This document shows, in pieces, positions 1-5,721 of a stretch of DNA of 5,721 nucleotides. The stretch spans positions 1 through 5,721 of the forward strand of contig CAMZLX010000004.1 in the NCBI GenBank assembly GCA_947311795.1, read 5' to 3'. The notes below the pieces were generated by a model. It ran no database searches. It worked only from the letters and a program-made list of their open reading frames with translations, and was not told the DNA's origin. The DNA is from an uncultured Zetaproteobacteria bacterium (GTDB taxonomy: Bacteria; Pseudomonadota; Zetaproteobacteria; Mariprofundales; Mariprofundaceae). Numbering within the stretch: position 1 is the first letter of the stretch; each line of letters begins with the position of its first letter. The translations under genes and the position numbers were made by a program.

Positions 1-939
1 CATAGCACCCACATAAGCAATCATACCTGCATTATCGGTGCAGTATTCAAAGCTGGGCACATAAAGCTTAATACCTTCTTGTTCTGTTACTTCATCTAGC
101 ATAGTTCGCAGAGTTCGGTTGGCTGCAACACCACCTGCAATGACAAGACTTTTCACACCTTCATTTTTACACGCTTTGATTGACTTTTTGGTCAACACAT
201 CGGCAATGGCAAGCTCGGTTGCTGCTGCCAAATCTGCTTTGGCTTGGGCATCGAAATTATCACAACCTTTGGCTGCATACATCACGGCAGTTTTTAATCC
301 GGAAAAACTAAAATTAGAATTGGGTTTATTCAGCATGGGGCGCGGCAACTTAAACACACTGCTATCACCATTTAACGCTAACTTGGCAATTTCAGGACCA
401 CCCGGATAAGGCAAACCCAACACTCGCGCAGCTTTATCAAAACATTCACCCGCTGCATCATCAATGGTTTGCCCAACTACCTTGTATTGCCCCAAACCAT
501 CCACCCGAATCAACATGGTATGCCCGCCTGACACCAGCAAGGACATAAAAGGGAAAGCTGGCAGACCCTTATCACTCAATCCCGGTGCAAACAAATGCCC
601 TTCCATATGATGAATCGGCAACACAGGGATATTGTTCACCAAACCCACACTTCGCGCATAGGTCACACCCACAAGCAGCGCACCCATCAAACCAGGCCCT
701 GCGGTGACAGCAATCCCATCAATATCTTTCCAATCACAATCAGCTTCTTTTAACACTTGCGGTACAAGAGCGGGTAAAACTTTGAGATGTTCGCGGGATG
801 CCACTTCAGGCACGACACCGCCAAACTTAGCATGGGTTTGGATTTGGGATGCAATACGTTCTGCGATGATACCCTGTTTGGCATCGTAAATCGCAACCGC
901 AGTTTCATCACATGATGATTCAATGCCCAGAATTCGCAT
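1..939 (-). CDS. tsaD: tRNA N6-threonylcarbamoyladenosine (t6A37) transferase subunit TsaD, C-terminus cut by window edge
   Basis: TsaD transfers the threonylcarbamoyl group from threonylcarbamoyl-AMP (made by TsaC/TsaC2) to A37 of ANN-decoding tRNAs in the cytoplasm, working with TsaB and TsaE. The open frame runs 313 codons without a stop to the left edge; family members are about 335-345 residues, so roughly 25-30 are missing. Seen directly: the N-terminal MRILGIESSCDET signature of the ASKHA fold, the metal-binding HHMEGH motif with His111 and His115 (same numbers as in E. coli), SGGHT at 137-141, and EYCTDNAGMIAY at 298-309 with the probable metal ligand Asp302. The ATG at 937-939 is chosen because it starts at the conserved N-terminus and has a GGGG Shine-Dalgarno (945-948) five bases upstream; the ATG at 941-943 is out of frame. 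The gene lies downstream of the tRNA-Asn terminator, so it probably has its own promoter, but I found no convincing one. tRNA-Asn(GTT) next door is itself a t6A substrate, probably coincidence. Confidence 0.97.
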   Translation of the reverse strand, partial: MRILGIESSCDETAVAIYDAKQGIIAERIASQIQTHAKFGGVVPEVASREHLKVLPALVPQVLKEADCDWKDIDGIAVTAGPGLMGALLVGVTYARSVGLVNNIPVLPIHHMEGHLFAPGLSDKGLPAFPFMSLLVSGGHTMLIRVDGLGQYKVVGQTIDDAAGECFDKAARVLGLPYPGGPEIAKLALNGDSSVFKLPRPMLNKPNSNFSFSGLKTAVMYAAKGCDNFDAQAKADLAAATELAIADVLTKKSIKACKNEGVKSLVIAGGVAANRTLRTMLDEVTEQEGIKLYVPSFEYCTDNAGMIAYVGAM

Positions 940-983
940 CCATACCCCTTTGTTTTTATGCCAACAGCGCAAAACTAACGCAT

Positions 984-1020
984 AAAAAAAGGTTTATACA
1001 CATCACGCGTATAAACCTCT
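984..1020 (-). terminator. Intrinsic terminator of the tRNA-Asn transcript
   Basis: On the minus strand a perfect 9-bp stem (GGTTTATAC at 1009-1017 pairing with 991-999, extendable by a few A-T/G-T pairs) with a 9-base loop is followed directly by seven T (984-990). It lies 9 bases after the encoded CCA end of tRNA-Asn and before tsaD. It fits a Rho-independent terminator for the tRNA. It is also the first terminator I can see downstream of the sensor-kinase operon. Confidence 0.9.
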
Positions 1021-1028
1021 CTTTGATA

Positions 1029-1104
1029 TGGCTCCCCGAGCAGGACTCGAACCTGCGACATATGGATTAACAGTCCACCGTTCTACCAACTGAACTATCG
1101 GGGA
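1029..1104 (-). tRNA. tRNA-Asn (anticodon GTT)
   Basis: This 76-base gene folds as a full cloverleaf on the minus strand: a perfect 7-bp acceptor stem (TCCCCGA with TCGGGGA), D arm GTTC/GAAC, anticodon stem GTGGA/TCCAT, 5-base variable loop, and T arm GCAGG/CCTGC around the TTCGAGT loop. Discriminator G and the CCA end are encoded (CCA at 1029-1031). The anticodon GTT is at 1069-1071 in the loop CTGTTAA, which decodes AAC and AAU. The sequence closely resembles E. coli tRNA-Asn, with the AGAACGG D-arm/26 region and GGACTGTTAATCC core. Positions A37/A38 are both A, as expected for a t6A37-modified tRNA. The promoter is at 1117-1145 and the terminator at 984-1020, so it can be transcribed as a single-gene unit. 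Confidence 0.99.
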
Positions 1105-1116
1105 TTAGCGCGGCGA

Positions 1117-1145
1117 AACATAGGAATCTAACCGAACAATGTCAA
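1117..1145 (-). promoter_or_regulatory. Sigma70-type promoter of tRNA-Asn
   Basis: On the minus strand a consensus -35 TTGACA (1140-1145) is separated by 17 bases from a -10 TATGTT (1117-1122, 4 of 6 matches). Transcription would begin near 1109-1110, leaving about 5 bases of leader before the mature tRNA 5' end. The stretch after the -10 (TCGCCGCGC) is GC-rich, like the discriminators of stable-RNA promoters that are sensitive to the stringent response. The whole promoter fits in the 62 bases between the kinase stop codon and the tRNA. Confidence 0.8.
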
Positions 1146-1166
1146 CACGATTAAAGCAAATAGCAA

Positions 1167-3398
1167 TCAACGATCCAAAACCTTTCTTATTGCTGTACAA
1201 ATCGTGTTTATAGACATTGGTTTCCTGAGAATAGGAGAGCCATTTCCTCCTACTTCATTCGCAAATTGCGCATCATAGCCTGTCATAAAAATAACATTAA
1301 CTTCTTCGTCTATCCTTTGTAAAGCTTGCTGCACTTCCCTGCCTTGCATGCCAGGCATGACTAAATCTACGAAAACCACACCAATATCACTCTGATAACG
1401 TTCATACATCTCAATGCCAACATCACCTCTCTCTGCCTGCAAAACCTTGCAGCCTTCTTCTTCCAGCATATCTCCCATAGCAGCCCTAAAGTCGTCATTA
1501 TCCTCAATAATCAGAATAGTTTCAGACAGTGTAAGTTGGTATTCTTTCGTGACTGAGCGTTGACTTTTTTCGTCTTCCTTAGACAAGGGAATATACACAT
1601 GGAAAGTACTACCCACACCCATTCTACTCTCAACTCTTATAAAACCACCGTGTTCTTCTGCGGTCGCGAAAGCTGTTGCAAGGCCAAGGCCTGTACCACT
1701 CCCCATAGGCTTAGATGTGAAAAAAGGATCAAAAACTTTAGCCATAGTTTTTTCATCCATACCACACCCTGTATCCGAAATGGAAAGGTAGAAATAGAAA
1801 GGTACCCCTTCACGTTCCTCAACACTTGTTCTGATTTTCAGCACTGGATTTTCAACACCCTGCATAGCATAGACTGCATTATTGACAACGTTCATCACGA
1901 TTTGCTGCAATCGACCAGCATCGCCTTTAATGAACACTGGCTCCATATGCCACCTTGTTTCCAGCTGAATACTCGCAGGTATACTGACTTGGTACATATG
2001 TACCACTTCTTGAATATAAGCATTAATATCAAAAATCTTCATATCTAGTTTTTCATTCCTAGCGAATGACATTAACTTCTGAATCATTTCCGTCCCGCTA
2101 CCTGTGATTCTATCCATAGCATCAAGGTGCTTTTCTGATTCAGGCGTATCACCGACCTTTCTTCGAAGTAAATATAAATTAGCAATTAGGGCTGCCAATA
2201 AATTGTTGAAATCATGGGCGATGCCACCGAGCATGGAACCTAAAGCATTTATTTTTTGTGCTTGGTAATACTTTTGCTCTAACGCTAAATACTTTGTCAA
2301 ATCCCTATGAATGCATATAAACGTCAGAATGCCATTTGTTTCAATGGGGACCACTTTCACAATAGAACGGAGCGTACCATTCTGATAATGCACATCATAC
2401 GTATCCTCAAAAGCACCCGCATTCATAGGCATTAAATTGTGAATGATGCTTATATATTCCAACCCTTTTTCAACAGAAATCAAATCGCCAATATAAGCCT
2501 TATTTAATCGGCTCTTCTCTACTAGGCAACACTTTCGCACAAACGCCTTGTTTCCATACTCAACCCTACCCTCTTCATCTAGCATGAAAATAGCATCTGA
2601 GTCTTGTTCAATCGCTGCAAGCAAATAGTTGTTTTTATAAATTGATTTTTTTAGTTTATCTCGATCTAACTCCAAGTCTTTCACAAGGTGTTTTTTTTCC
2701 ACAAATGATTGGCTAAGTCTGCCCAACATGATATTAATCGTATTTTCCAGTGTTGTGAGTTCATCCTGCCTTTTCCCGCGTTCTAGCCTAAGCTCGTTCT
2801 GATTGTCTGACTCAAACTCAACTTGCCCCATATACTCTACAATCACCAGCAAATAGCGCACAACCAATGTATATACGATAAGAAGTATCACAAATGACAT
2901 AGCTAAAGACTTAAGCACTTGTAAAATTGAAATCCTTATCAATCGATCAGAAAGGCTATCTACAATGTTTTGATATGATTCACAAACAACCAGCTCACCT
3001 AACTTCATATTTTCAGAAGTCACTGGGTGAACAATATTCATATCTTTCCGAACAATTTTATCACACTGGCCTTGGGCAGGTAATTTAAAGCGCTCATCTA
3101 TCTGAACCGCAGCTCCAATAATCATTAAGGCTTGTATCGCATCATCGTGAAGAATCGCATCCATTTGCGTCTCTAAGGCTACCACGTTCATTTCCCACAA
3201 AGACCTTTCAAGCACCTTCTTCGACGTATTTATAATTTTATCAACTGTATCATTCGCTACACGAACTTGATTTTGATAGTCTAATGCTAAATCAACACCA
3301 ATCGTCACAGTTGTTATAATACCGCTACTCAAAAGCACATAAAGTAAAAGGCTTCTCGCCAACTTGCTTTTGAAAAAACTGGTCTGTAAACTATTCAT
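1167..3398 (-). CDS. Membrane hybrid sensor histidine kinase/response regulator (periplasmic sensor-HAMP-PAS-HisKA-HATPase-REC)
   Basis: This 743-residue inner-membrane kinase should autophosphorylate on His and pass the phosphate to its own receiver. Order: TM1 about 14-36; periplasmic region about 37-155 with an SLWEMN...LETQMD segment typical of small periplasmic sensor domains (CHASE-like, family not certain) and cysteines 112 and 139; TM2 about 157-188; degenerate HAMP/linker to about 232; coiled coil; PAS about 254-368; HisKA H-box GGIAHDFNNLL with phospho-His395; HATPase with N-box Asn503/Asn507, G1 DTGCGM 542-547, F-box FDPFFTSK 556-563 and G2 GSGTGLGL 566-573; receiver 627-743 with Glu632-Asp633 and Asp635-Asp636 acidic cluster, phospho-acceptor Asp678, Thr706 and Lys726. 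All catalytic residues are present. There is no Hpt or DNA-binding domain. The ATG at 3396-3398 overlaps the upstream stop by 8 bases (ATGAATAG) and has AGAAGG seven bases before it. Its neighbours suggest it reads the state of the two binding proteins. Confidence 0.96.
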   Translation of the reverse strand: MNSLQTSFFKSKLARSLLLYVLLSSGIITTVTIGVDLALDYQNQVRVANDTVDKIINTSKKVLERSLWEMNVVALETQMDAILHDDAIQALMIIGAAVQIDERFKLPAQGQCDKIVRKDMNIVHPVTSENMKLGELVVCESYQNIVDSLSDRLIRISILQVLKSLAMSFVILLIVYTLVVRYLLVIVEYMGQVEFESDNQNELRLERGKRQDELTTLENTINIMLGRLSQSFVEKKHLVKDLELDRDKLKKSIYKNNYLLAAIEQDSDAIFMLDEEGRVEYGNKAFVRKCCLVEKSRLNKAYIGDLISVEKGLEYISIIHNLMPMNAGAFEDTYDVHYQNGTLRSIVKVVPIETNGILTFICIHRDLTKYLALEQKYYQAQKINALGSMLGGIAHDFNNLLAALIANLYLLRRKVGDTPESEKHLDAMDRITGSGTEMIQKLMSFARNEKLDMKIFDINAYIQEVVHMYQVSIPASIQLETRWHMEPVFIKGDAGRLQQIVMNVVNNAVYAMQGVENPVLKIRTSVEEREGVPFYFYLSISDTGCGMDEKTMAKVFDPFFTSKPMGSGTGLGLATAFATAEEHGGFIRVESRMGVGSTFHVYIPLSKEDEKSQRSVTKEYQLTLSETILIIEDNDDFRAAMGDMLEEEGCKVLQAERGDVGIEMYERYQSDIGVVFVDLVMPGMQGREVQQALQRIDEEVNVIFMTGYDAQFANEVGGNGSPILRKPMSINTICTAIRKVLDR

Positions 3399-4272
3399 TG
3401 TTTTGCCTTCTAAGGTCTTTCCAAGAAAATATTACGGGCTGAAGAAAACCACTTTCAACATAAGCTTTTTGGATTCGACCTTCTTTCCGAAAAAGTGCTA
3501 TGCCTTTATTGAGTGCTTGATACAAAGCTTTGTTTGCAGGTGGCTGTTTTGAGAGTACAAAATGTCTAGAGTTTGGAAAACTAACCGACACGCCTTCACT
3601 CGGTAACAACATAACATCCTTAAAGGCATTAATCACATAACCATCTTCAGCACTGAGCGGCTGCAAAACAAAGTCTGCTCTACCTTGTTCTAACATGTAA
3701 TTAGCCATTTCCCAGTTGGGTGCCATAATATTCTTTACGCCTAAGTCGTTCAAAATCTCTTGATCTCTATGCCAGGACTTTCCTGTAATACCCACCAAAC
3801 GACGCAGGTCTTCCAAGCTAGATATACGGTTACGTTGCGGATGTTCTGCCAGCATATACACTGCCACAATAAATTCATCTTTCCGAATAATCGGGGCGGA
3901 TATGAATATATTACCTTCCTGACCCTTCATATCTGACTCAAAGAAGGTTGAGCCTGGAACGACATCCAAACCCTGACCCAGCTCGGTGACAATGCGGTCT
4001 AACTTTTCAAGTGTAGGGTTAAGCTCAAACCTTGCAGGGTAACCACCTGCCACAATCAGTTGCTGAAGCAAGACCAGTTCAACCACATCCCGCCTTGAAA
4101 ATGAACCCGAATAATCCTCAATCGATAACGGTGAACGTCCATAAAGAAACTTCAAGTAATCTTGGTAGATGTCATCATTACACCAAATTTCCACCTTTTT
4201 CAAAGGTTTAGCACTTGCTACACTTGTCAATAAAATAACTGTTAAAATAAATAGGCTTAGAAAAGTACGCAT
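3391..4272 (-). CDS. Periplasmic solute-binding protein, bacterial family 3 type (probable sensory accessory protein)
   Basis: This is a 293-residue exported protein. Residues 1-21 form a signal peptide (MR, then a hydrophobic core, ending in SVASA before KP). The rest looks like a type II periplasmic binding protein of the amino-acid/SBP_bac_3 group: GLDVVPGSTFFESD at 101-114, an ISAPIIRKDEF hinge-like segment at 124-134, SSLEDLRRLVGITGKSW at 151-167, GRADFVLQP at 197-205, and a C-terminal LNKGIALFRKEGRIQKAY helix at 254-271. These patterns are usual in the family; the ligand cannot be read from them. No ABC permease or ATPase is nearby. The gene starts 6 bases after the upstream binding-protein stop, with AGGG at 4277-4280 overlapping that stop, and its own stop overlaps the kinase start. 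This context supports a signalling rather than transport role (inference). It could still serve a transporter encoded elsewhere. Confidence 0.88.
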   Translation of the reverse strand: MRTFLSLFILTVILLTSVASAKPLKKVEIWCNDDIYQDYLKFLYGRSPLSIEDYSGSFSRRDVVELVLLQQLIVAGGYPARFELNPTLEKLDRIVTELGQGLDVVPGSTFFESDMKGQEGNIFISAPIIRKDEFIVAVYMLAEHPQRNRISSLEDLRRLVGITGKSWHRDQEILNDLGVKNIMAPNWEMANYMLEQGRADFVLQPLSAEDGYVINAFKDVMLLPSEGVSVSFPNSRHFVLSKQPPANKALYQALNKGIALFRKEGRIQKAYVESGFLQPVIFSWKDLRRQNNE

Positions 4273-4278
4273 TTAGCC

Positions 4279-5379
4279 CTACTTCCCAGTAAAGAAGTCT
4301 AAACCAATAGGGTGCGCGCGGAGTTTGGGGTTATATACCATGGAAAGGTCTCTAAAATTTAAACTATTCCAACCTCCTTCATATCTAGACATCAAAAGCT
4401 CCACCTCTTCTACATGAATGGCGCGCATTTGAAATGACGCTTGTAGACCAATATCATCATCCTCAGCAAAATCTATGCCATGTAAGTAGTCGTATATCAG
4501 AACTGTTGCATACGGTGCTATATACATCTGACCACCAACACTCGTTGTTAGTTGATTATCAGCGACTGCCTTCAGACCTTGTTTGGTCCAGTCTATACCA
4601 CCAACCACAAAGTCTTTCCCGATTTTCAAGCCATGTTGAATGCGCAATGATTCTTCAATCCCTAAAGCCATAAGATCACTTGCAGCCCAAAACACAGTGG
4701 TTCTTGGGTATCGTTTATACAAGGAGGATGCTTTCAATGATGCATTCTTCATATCCCAGTCAGCATAAACAACTTGCATGAAACGCACATTCTTTCTTTG
4801 CTCGATAGCACGCTTTAAGCCTTGAAACCTTTTTTGCGATGGCACCTCTGAAACAGGACCATTAATAGCCACGACTTGCAAAAGACCCTTTTCGTCAACA
4901 AGTCCTAAGTCCTCTGCTCGGTCAAACAAAGTATTCGCTAATACATAACCAGCCTTCTCATCATCAGCAACCAACTCTCCAATCCAAGCCTTAAACTTTC
5001 CCCGCGGAACGTCTGCAACATCTTGGTTTTGTTTCGCTATACCTGAATCAAAAATAAATATTTTAGTCTTGTGCTGACTTGCCAGCTGAAGAACATCATA
5101 GGCAACTTTCTTAAAATTTGGAAAAAAAATAACATCCGTATTATTTGAAATTGCATCACGCACCGATGCTAAAAACTTATCCCTACTGCTATCAGCATAA
5201 TACACTGTTATATTCATGCCTAAGTCATCACAAGCCTTTCTAACTAAGGTCTCCACAGGCTCCCAGTAAGGATCATGCGCTGCCCTGGTTGTTATTAATG
5301 CTAAAGAATACATATCCTTAGCATAGGACATAGTATTCATCGAACATAACAACCAAAAAACAAGGATTATTCTTAACAT
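4279..5379 (-). CDS. Periplasmic sugar/LuxP-type substrate-binding protein (type I fold), probable kinase ligand sensor
   Basis: This is a 366-residue exported protein of the periplasmic-binding/LacI sugar-binding superfamily (RbsB, LuxP, TorT relatives). A signal peptide spans about residues 1-20, ending in MSYA before KD; Cys12 lacks a proper lipobox. Seen in order: a first strand SLALITT followed by DPYWEPVE at 36-43, whose aromatic pair may contact ligand; TDVIFFPN at 81-88; IFIFDS at 107-112; VVAINGPVSEVPSQKRFQG at 169-187; VFWAASDLMALG at 229-240; VVGGIDWTKQGL at 258-269; and LTTSVGGQMYIAPYA at 277-291. A frame extension to a TTG at 5389-5391 exists, but I prefer ATG 5377-5379 because it has GGGAG five bases upstream and begins the signal peptide. 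It is the first gene of a three-gene operon with a second binding protein and a hybrid kinase, and no transporter genes. By analogy with LuxP-LuxQ and TorT-TorS it probably reports ligand to the kinase. The ligand is unknown; AI-2 is only one possibility. Confidence 0.93.
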   Translation of the reverse strand: MLRIILVFWLLCSMNTMSYAKDMYSLALITTRAAHDPYWEPVETLVRKACDDLGMNITVYYADSSRDKFLASVRDAISNNTDVIFFPNFKKVAYDVLQLASQHKTKIFIFDSGIAKQNQDVADVPRGKFKAWIGELVADDEKAGYVLANTLFDRAEDLGLVDEKGLLQVVAINGPVSEVPSQKRFQGLKRAIEQRKNVRFMQVVYADWDMKNASLKASSLYKRYPRTTVFWAASDLMALGIEESLRIQHGLKIGKDFVVGGIDWTKQGLKAVADNQLTTSVGGQMYIAPYATVLIYDYLHGIDFAEDDDIGLQASFQMRAIHVEEVELLMSRYEGGWNSLNFRDLSMVYNPKLRAHPIGLDFFTGK

Positions 5380-5384
5380 CACAA

Positions 5385-5389
5385 CTCCC
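5385..5389 (-). promoter_or_regulatory. Ribosome binding site deciding the start of the first binding-protein gene
   Basis: The minus-strand sequence is GGGAG, then TTGTG, then ATG. The spacing of five bases fits the ATG at 5377-5379. The in-frame TTG at 5389-5391 overlaps this site by one base and has no Shine-Dalgarno of its own, so it is unlikely to be the start. Confidence 0.75.
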
Positions 5390-5393
5390 AAAT

Positions 5394-5408
5394 ATCTAAT
5401 AAATAGAT
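5394..5408. repeat. Short inverted repeat over the presumed -10 region
   Basis: ATCTA (5394-5398) and TAGAT (5404-5408) form a perfect 5-bp inverted repeat with a 5-base AT-only spacer, covering the region where the -10 and transcription start of the sensor operon are expected. It could be an operator, but arms this short in AT-rich DNA also arise by chance. Confidence 0.3.
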
Positions 5409-5427
5409 GTTTTTATCAAAATGTCAA
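5400..5427 (-). promoter_or_regulatory. Candidate sigma70-type promoter of the sensor operon
   Basis: A perfect -35 TTGACA lies at 5422-5427 on the minus strand. Sixteen bases downstream is TATTTA (5400-5405), a poor -10 with only 3 of 6 matches; TATTAG at 5396-5401 and GATAAA at 5412-5417 are other possibilities. A start near 5393 would give a leader of about 13 bases carrying the GGGAG site. A weak -10 with a strong -35 is compatible with an activated promoter, and a CRP-like site lies just upstream. Exact elements are uncertain. Confidence 0.45.
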
Positions 5428-5442
5428 ACTTAAATTAAACAG

Positions 5443-5458
5443 TGTGATGTGTGTTACA
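5443..5458. promoter_or_regulatory. CRP/Vfr-like binding site upstream of the sensor operon
   Basis: TGTGA-TGTGTG-TTACA matches the CRP consensus TGTGA-N6-TCACA at 9 of 10 half-site positions. Its centre (5450.5) lies about 57 bases upstream of a start near 5393, or about 61 bases if the -10 is TATTAG at 5396-5401, which is where class I CRP activators usually bind. This is a sequence match only; no regulator gene is in the window. Confidence 0.42.
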
Positions 5459-5545
5459 AGTATCAAATCAAAAATCCCCCCATTGGAATCGGGTTACGAC
5501 TCAACATAAGGAGCAAGCAACAATTGGTCGCGCGATAGCACATAG

Positions 5546-5581
5546 AAAAACCCCATGGAGCATTAGCTCAACATGGGGTTT
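5546..5581 (-). terminator. Intrinsic terminator of the rRNA operon
   Basis: On the minus strand AAACCCCATG (5572-5581) pairs with CATGGGGTTT (5548-5557), with an inner GAGC/GCTC stem-loop (5558-5569, loop of four) and a two-base bulge; the T run occupies 5546-5550. It begins about 9 bases after the 5S 3' end and closes the rRNA transcript, separating it from the sensor operon. Confidence 0.92.
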
Positions 5582-5589
5582 ATAATAAA

Positions 5590-5707
5590 TTCTTGGCATC
5601 GACCTACTCTCCCGTAGCGAACGCTACAGTACCATCGGCGCTAAGGCACTTCGCTTCTGAGTTCGGGATGGGATCAGGCGTTACTTCCTCGCTATGGACA
5701 CCAAGAA
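5590..5707 (-). rRNA. rrf: 5S ribosomal RNA
   Basis: This is a complete 5S rRNA of about 118 bases on the minus strand. The ends pair as the terminal helix (TTCTTGG at 5701-5707 with CCAAGAA at 5590-5596). Highly conserved segments are visible: GATCCCATCCCGAACTC in the loop B/helix III part, GCGCCGATGGTACTG in helix IV/loop E, and GGGAGAGTAGGTCGATGCC near the 3' end. The exact mature ends may differ by one to three bases. It is the last gene of an rRNA operon; the 23S gene would lie beyond the right edge, and bases 5708-5721 are 23S-5S spacer. Confidence 0.97.
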
Positions 5708-5721
5708 ACTGGTGAGATTGA

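Noticed and set aside
119..409. A 96-codon open frame on the plus strand, and another at 704-889
   Set aside because: Both are antisense to the well-conserved tsaD frame, and the predicted proteins have no recognisable motifs.
955..963. Extended -10-like TGGCATAAA on the minus strand as a tsaD promoter
   Set aside because: Transcription would start near 948, inside the tsaD Shine-Dalgarno, and there is no fitting -35.
1029..1104. tRNA-Asn as an integration site for an island
   Set aside because: I found no copy of the tRNA 3' end elsewhere in the window and no integrase gene.
1560..2048. A 162-codon open frame on the plus strand
   Set aside because: It is antisense to the HisKA/HATPase part of the kinase, where all conserved motifs are in the minus-strand frame, and its product shows no recognisable domain.
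3364..3552. Small plus-strand frames at 3364-3552 and 4434-4673, and a minus-strand frame at 1637-1825
   Set aside because: They lie inside the kinase and binding-protein genes in other frames and have no family resemblance.
3391..5379. Reading the two binding proteins as parts of an ABC importer
   Set aside because: No permease or ATPase gene is in the operon, and both genes are tightly coupled to a sensor kinase instead.
5389..5391. TTG as an alternative start giving 370 residues for the first binding protein
   Set aside because: It overlaps the GGGAG site that serves the ATG at 5377-5379, and it would add four residues before a normal signal peptide.
5470..5500. Possible second terminator or hairpin around the C/G run (AACCCGATTCC...GGGGGGATTTTT on the minus strand)
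   Set aside because: Only three or four pairs, partly G-T, can form without mismatches, and the strong terminator at 5546-5581 already ends the rRNA transcript.

Overview
The window looks like a chromosomal segment of a Gram-negative bacterium, most likely a member of the Pseudomonadota. The 5S rRNA and tRNA are of bacterial type, the TsaD protein is close in numbering to that of E. coli, and there are exported periplasmic binding proteins and a membrane hybrid kinase. The sequence alone does not let me name a genus. Every gene I can support lies on the minus strand, so transcription runs from the right edge to the left edge.

Layout in the direction of transcription: the end of an rRNA operon (5S rRNA, 5590-5707) with a strong intrinsic terminator (5546-5581); a 166-base intergenic region with a probable sigma70-type promoter, a CRP-like palindrome and a small inverted repeat; a compact three-gene operon; a sigma70 promoter and tRNA-Asn(GTT) (1029-1104) with its own intrinsic terminator (984-1020); and tsaD, whose last 25-30 codons lie beyond the left edge.

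The three-gene operon is the point of interest. It encodes a sugar/LuxP-type periplasmic binding protein (4279-5379), a family-3-type periplasmic solute-binding protein (3391-4272) and a 743-residue membrane hybrid histidine kinase with PAS, HisKA, HATPase and receiver domains (1167-3398). The genes are separated by 6 bases and then overlap by 8 bases, so they are almost certainly co-transcribed and translationally coupled. No ABC permease or ATPase is present. The arrangement resembles LuxP-LuxQ and TorT-TorS, in which a binding protein is a ligand-sensing subunit of a hybrid kinase. Here there are two unrelated binding proteins for one kinase, which suggests a receptor that integrates two ligands. 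No DNA-binding response regulator or Hpt protein is encoded in the window, so the output is unknown.

The flanking genes (rRNA, tRNA-Asn, tsaD) are housekeeping. The sensor operon is visibly more AT-rich than tsaD and sits between two stable-RNA loci, which is compatible with, but does not prove, later insertion.
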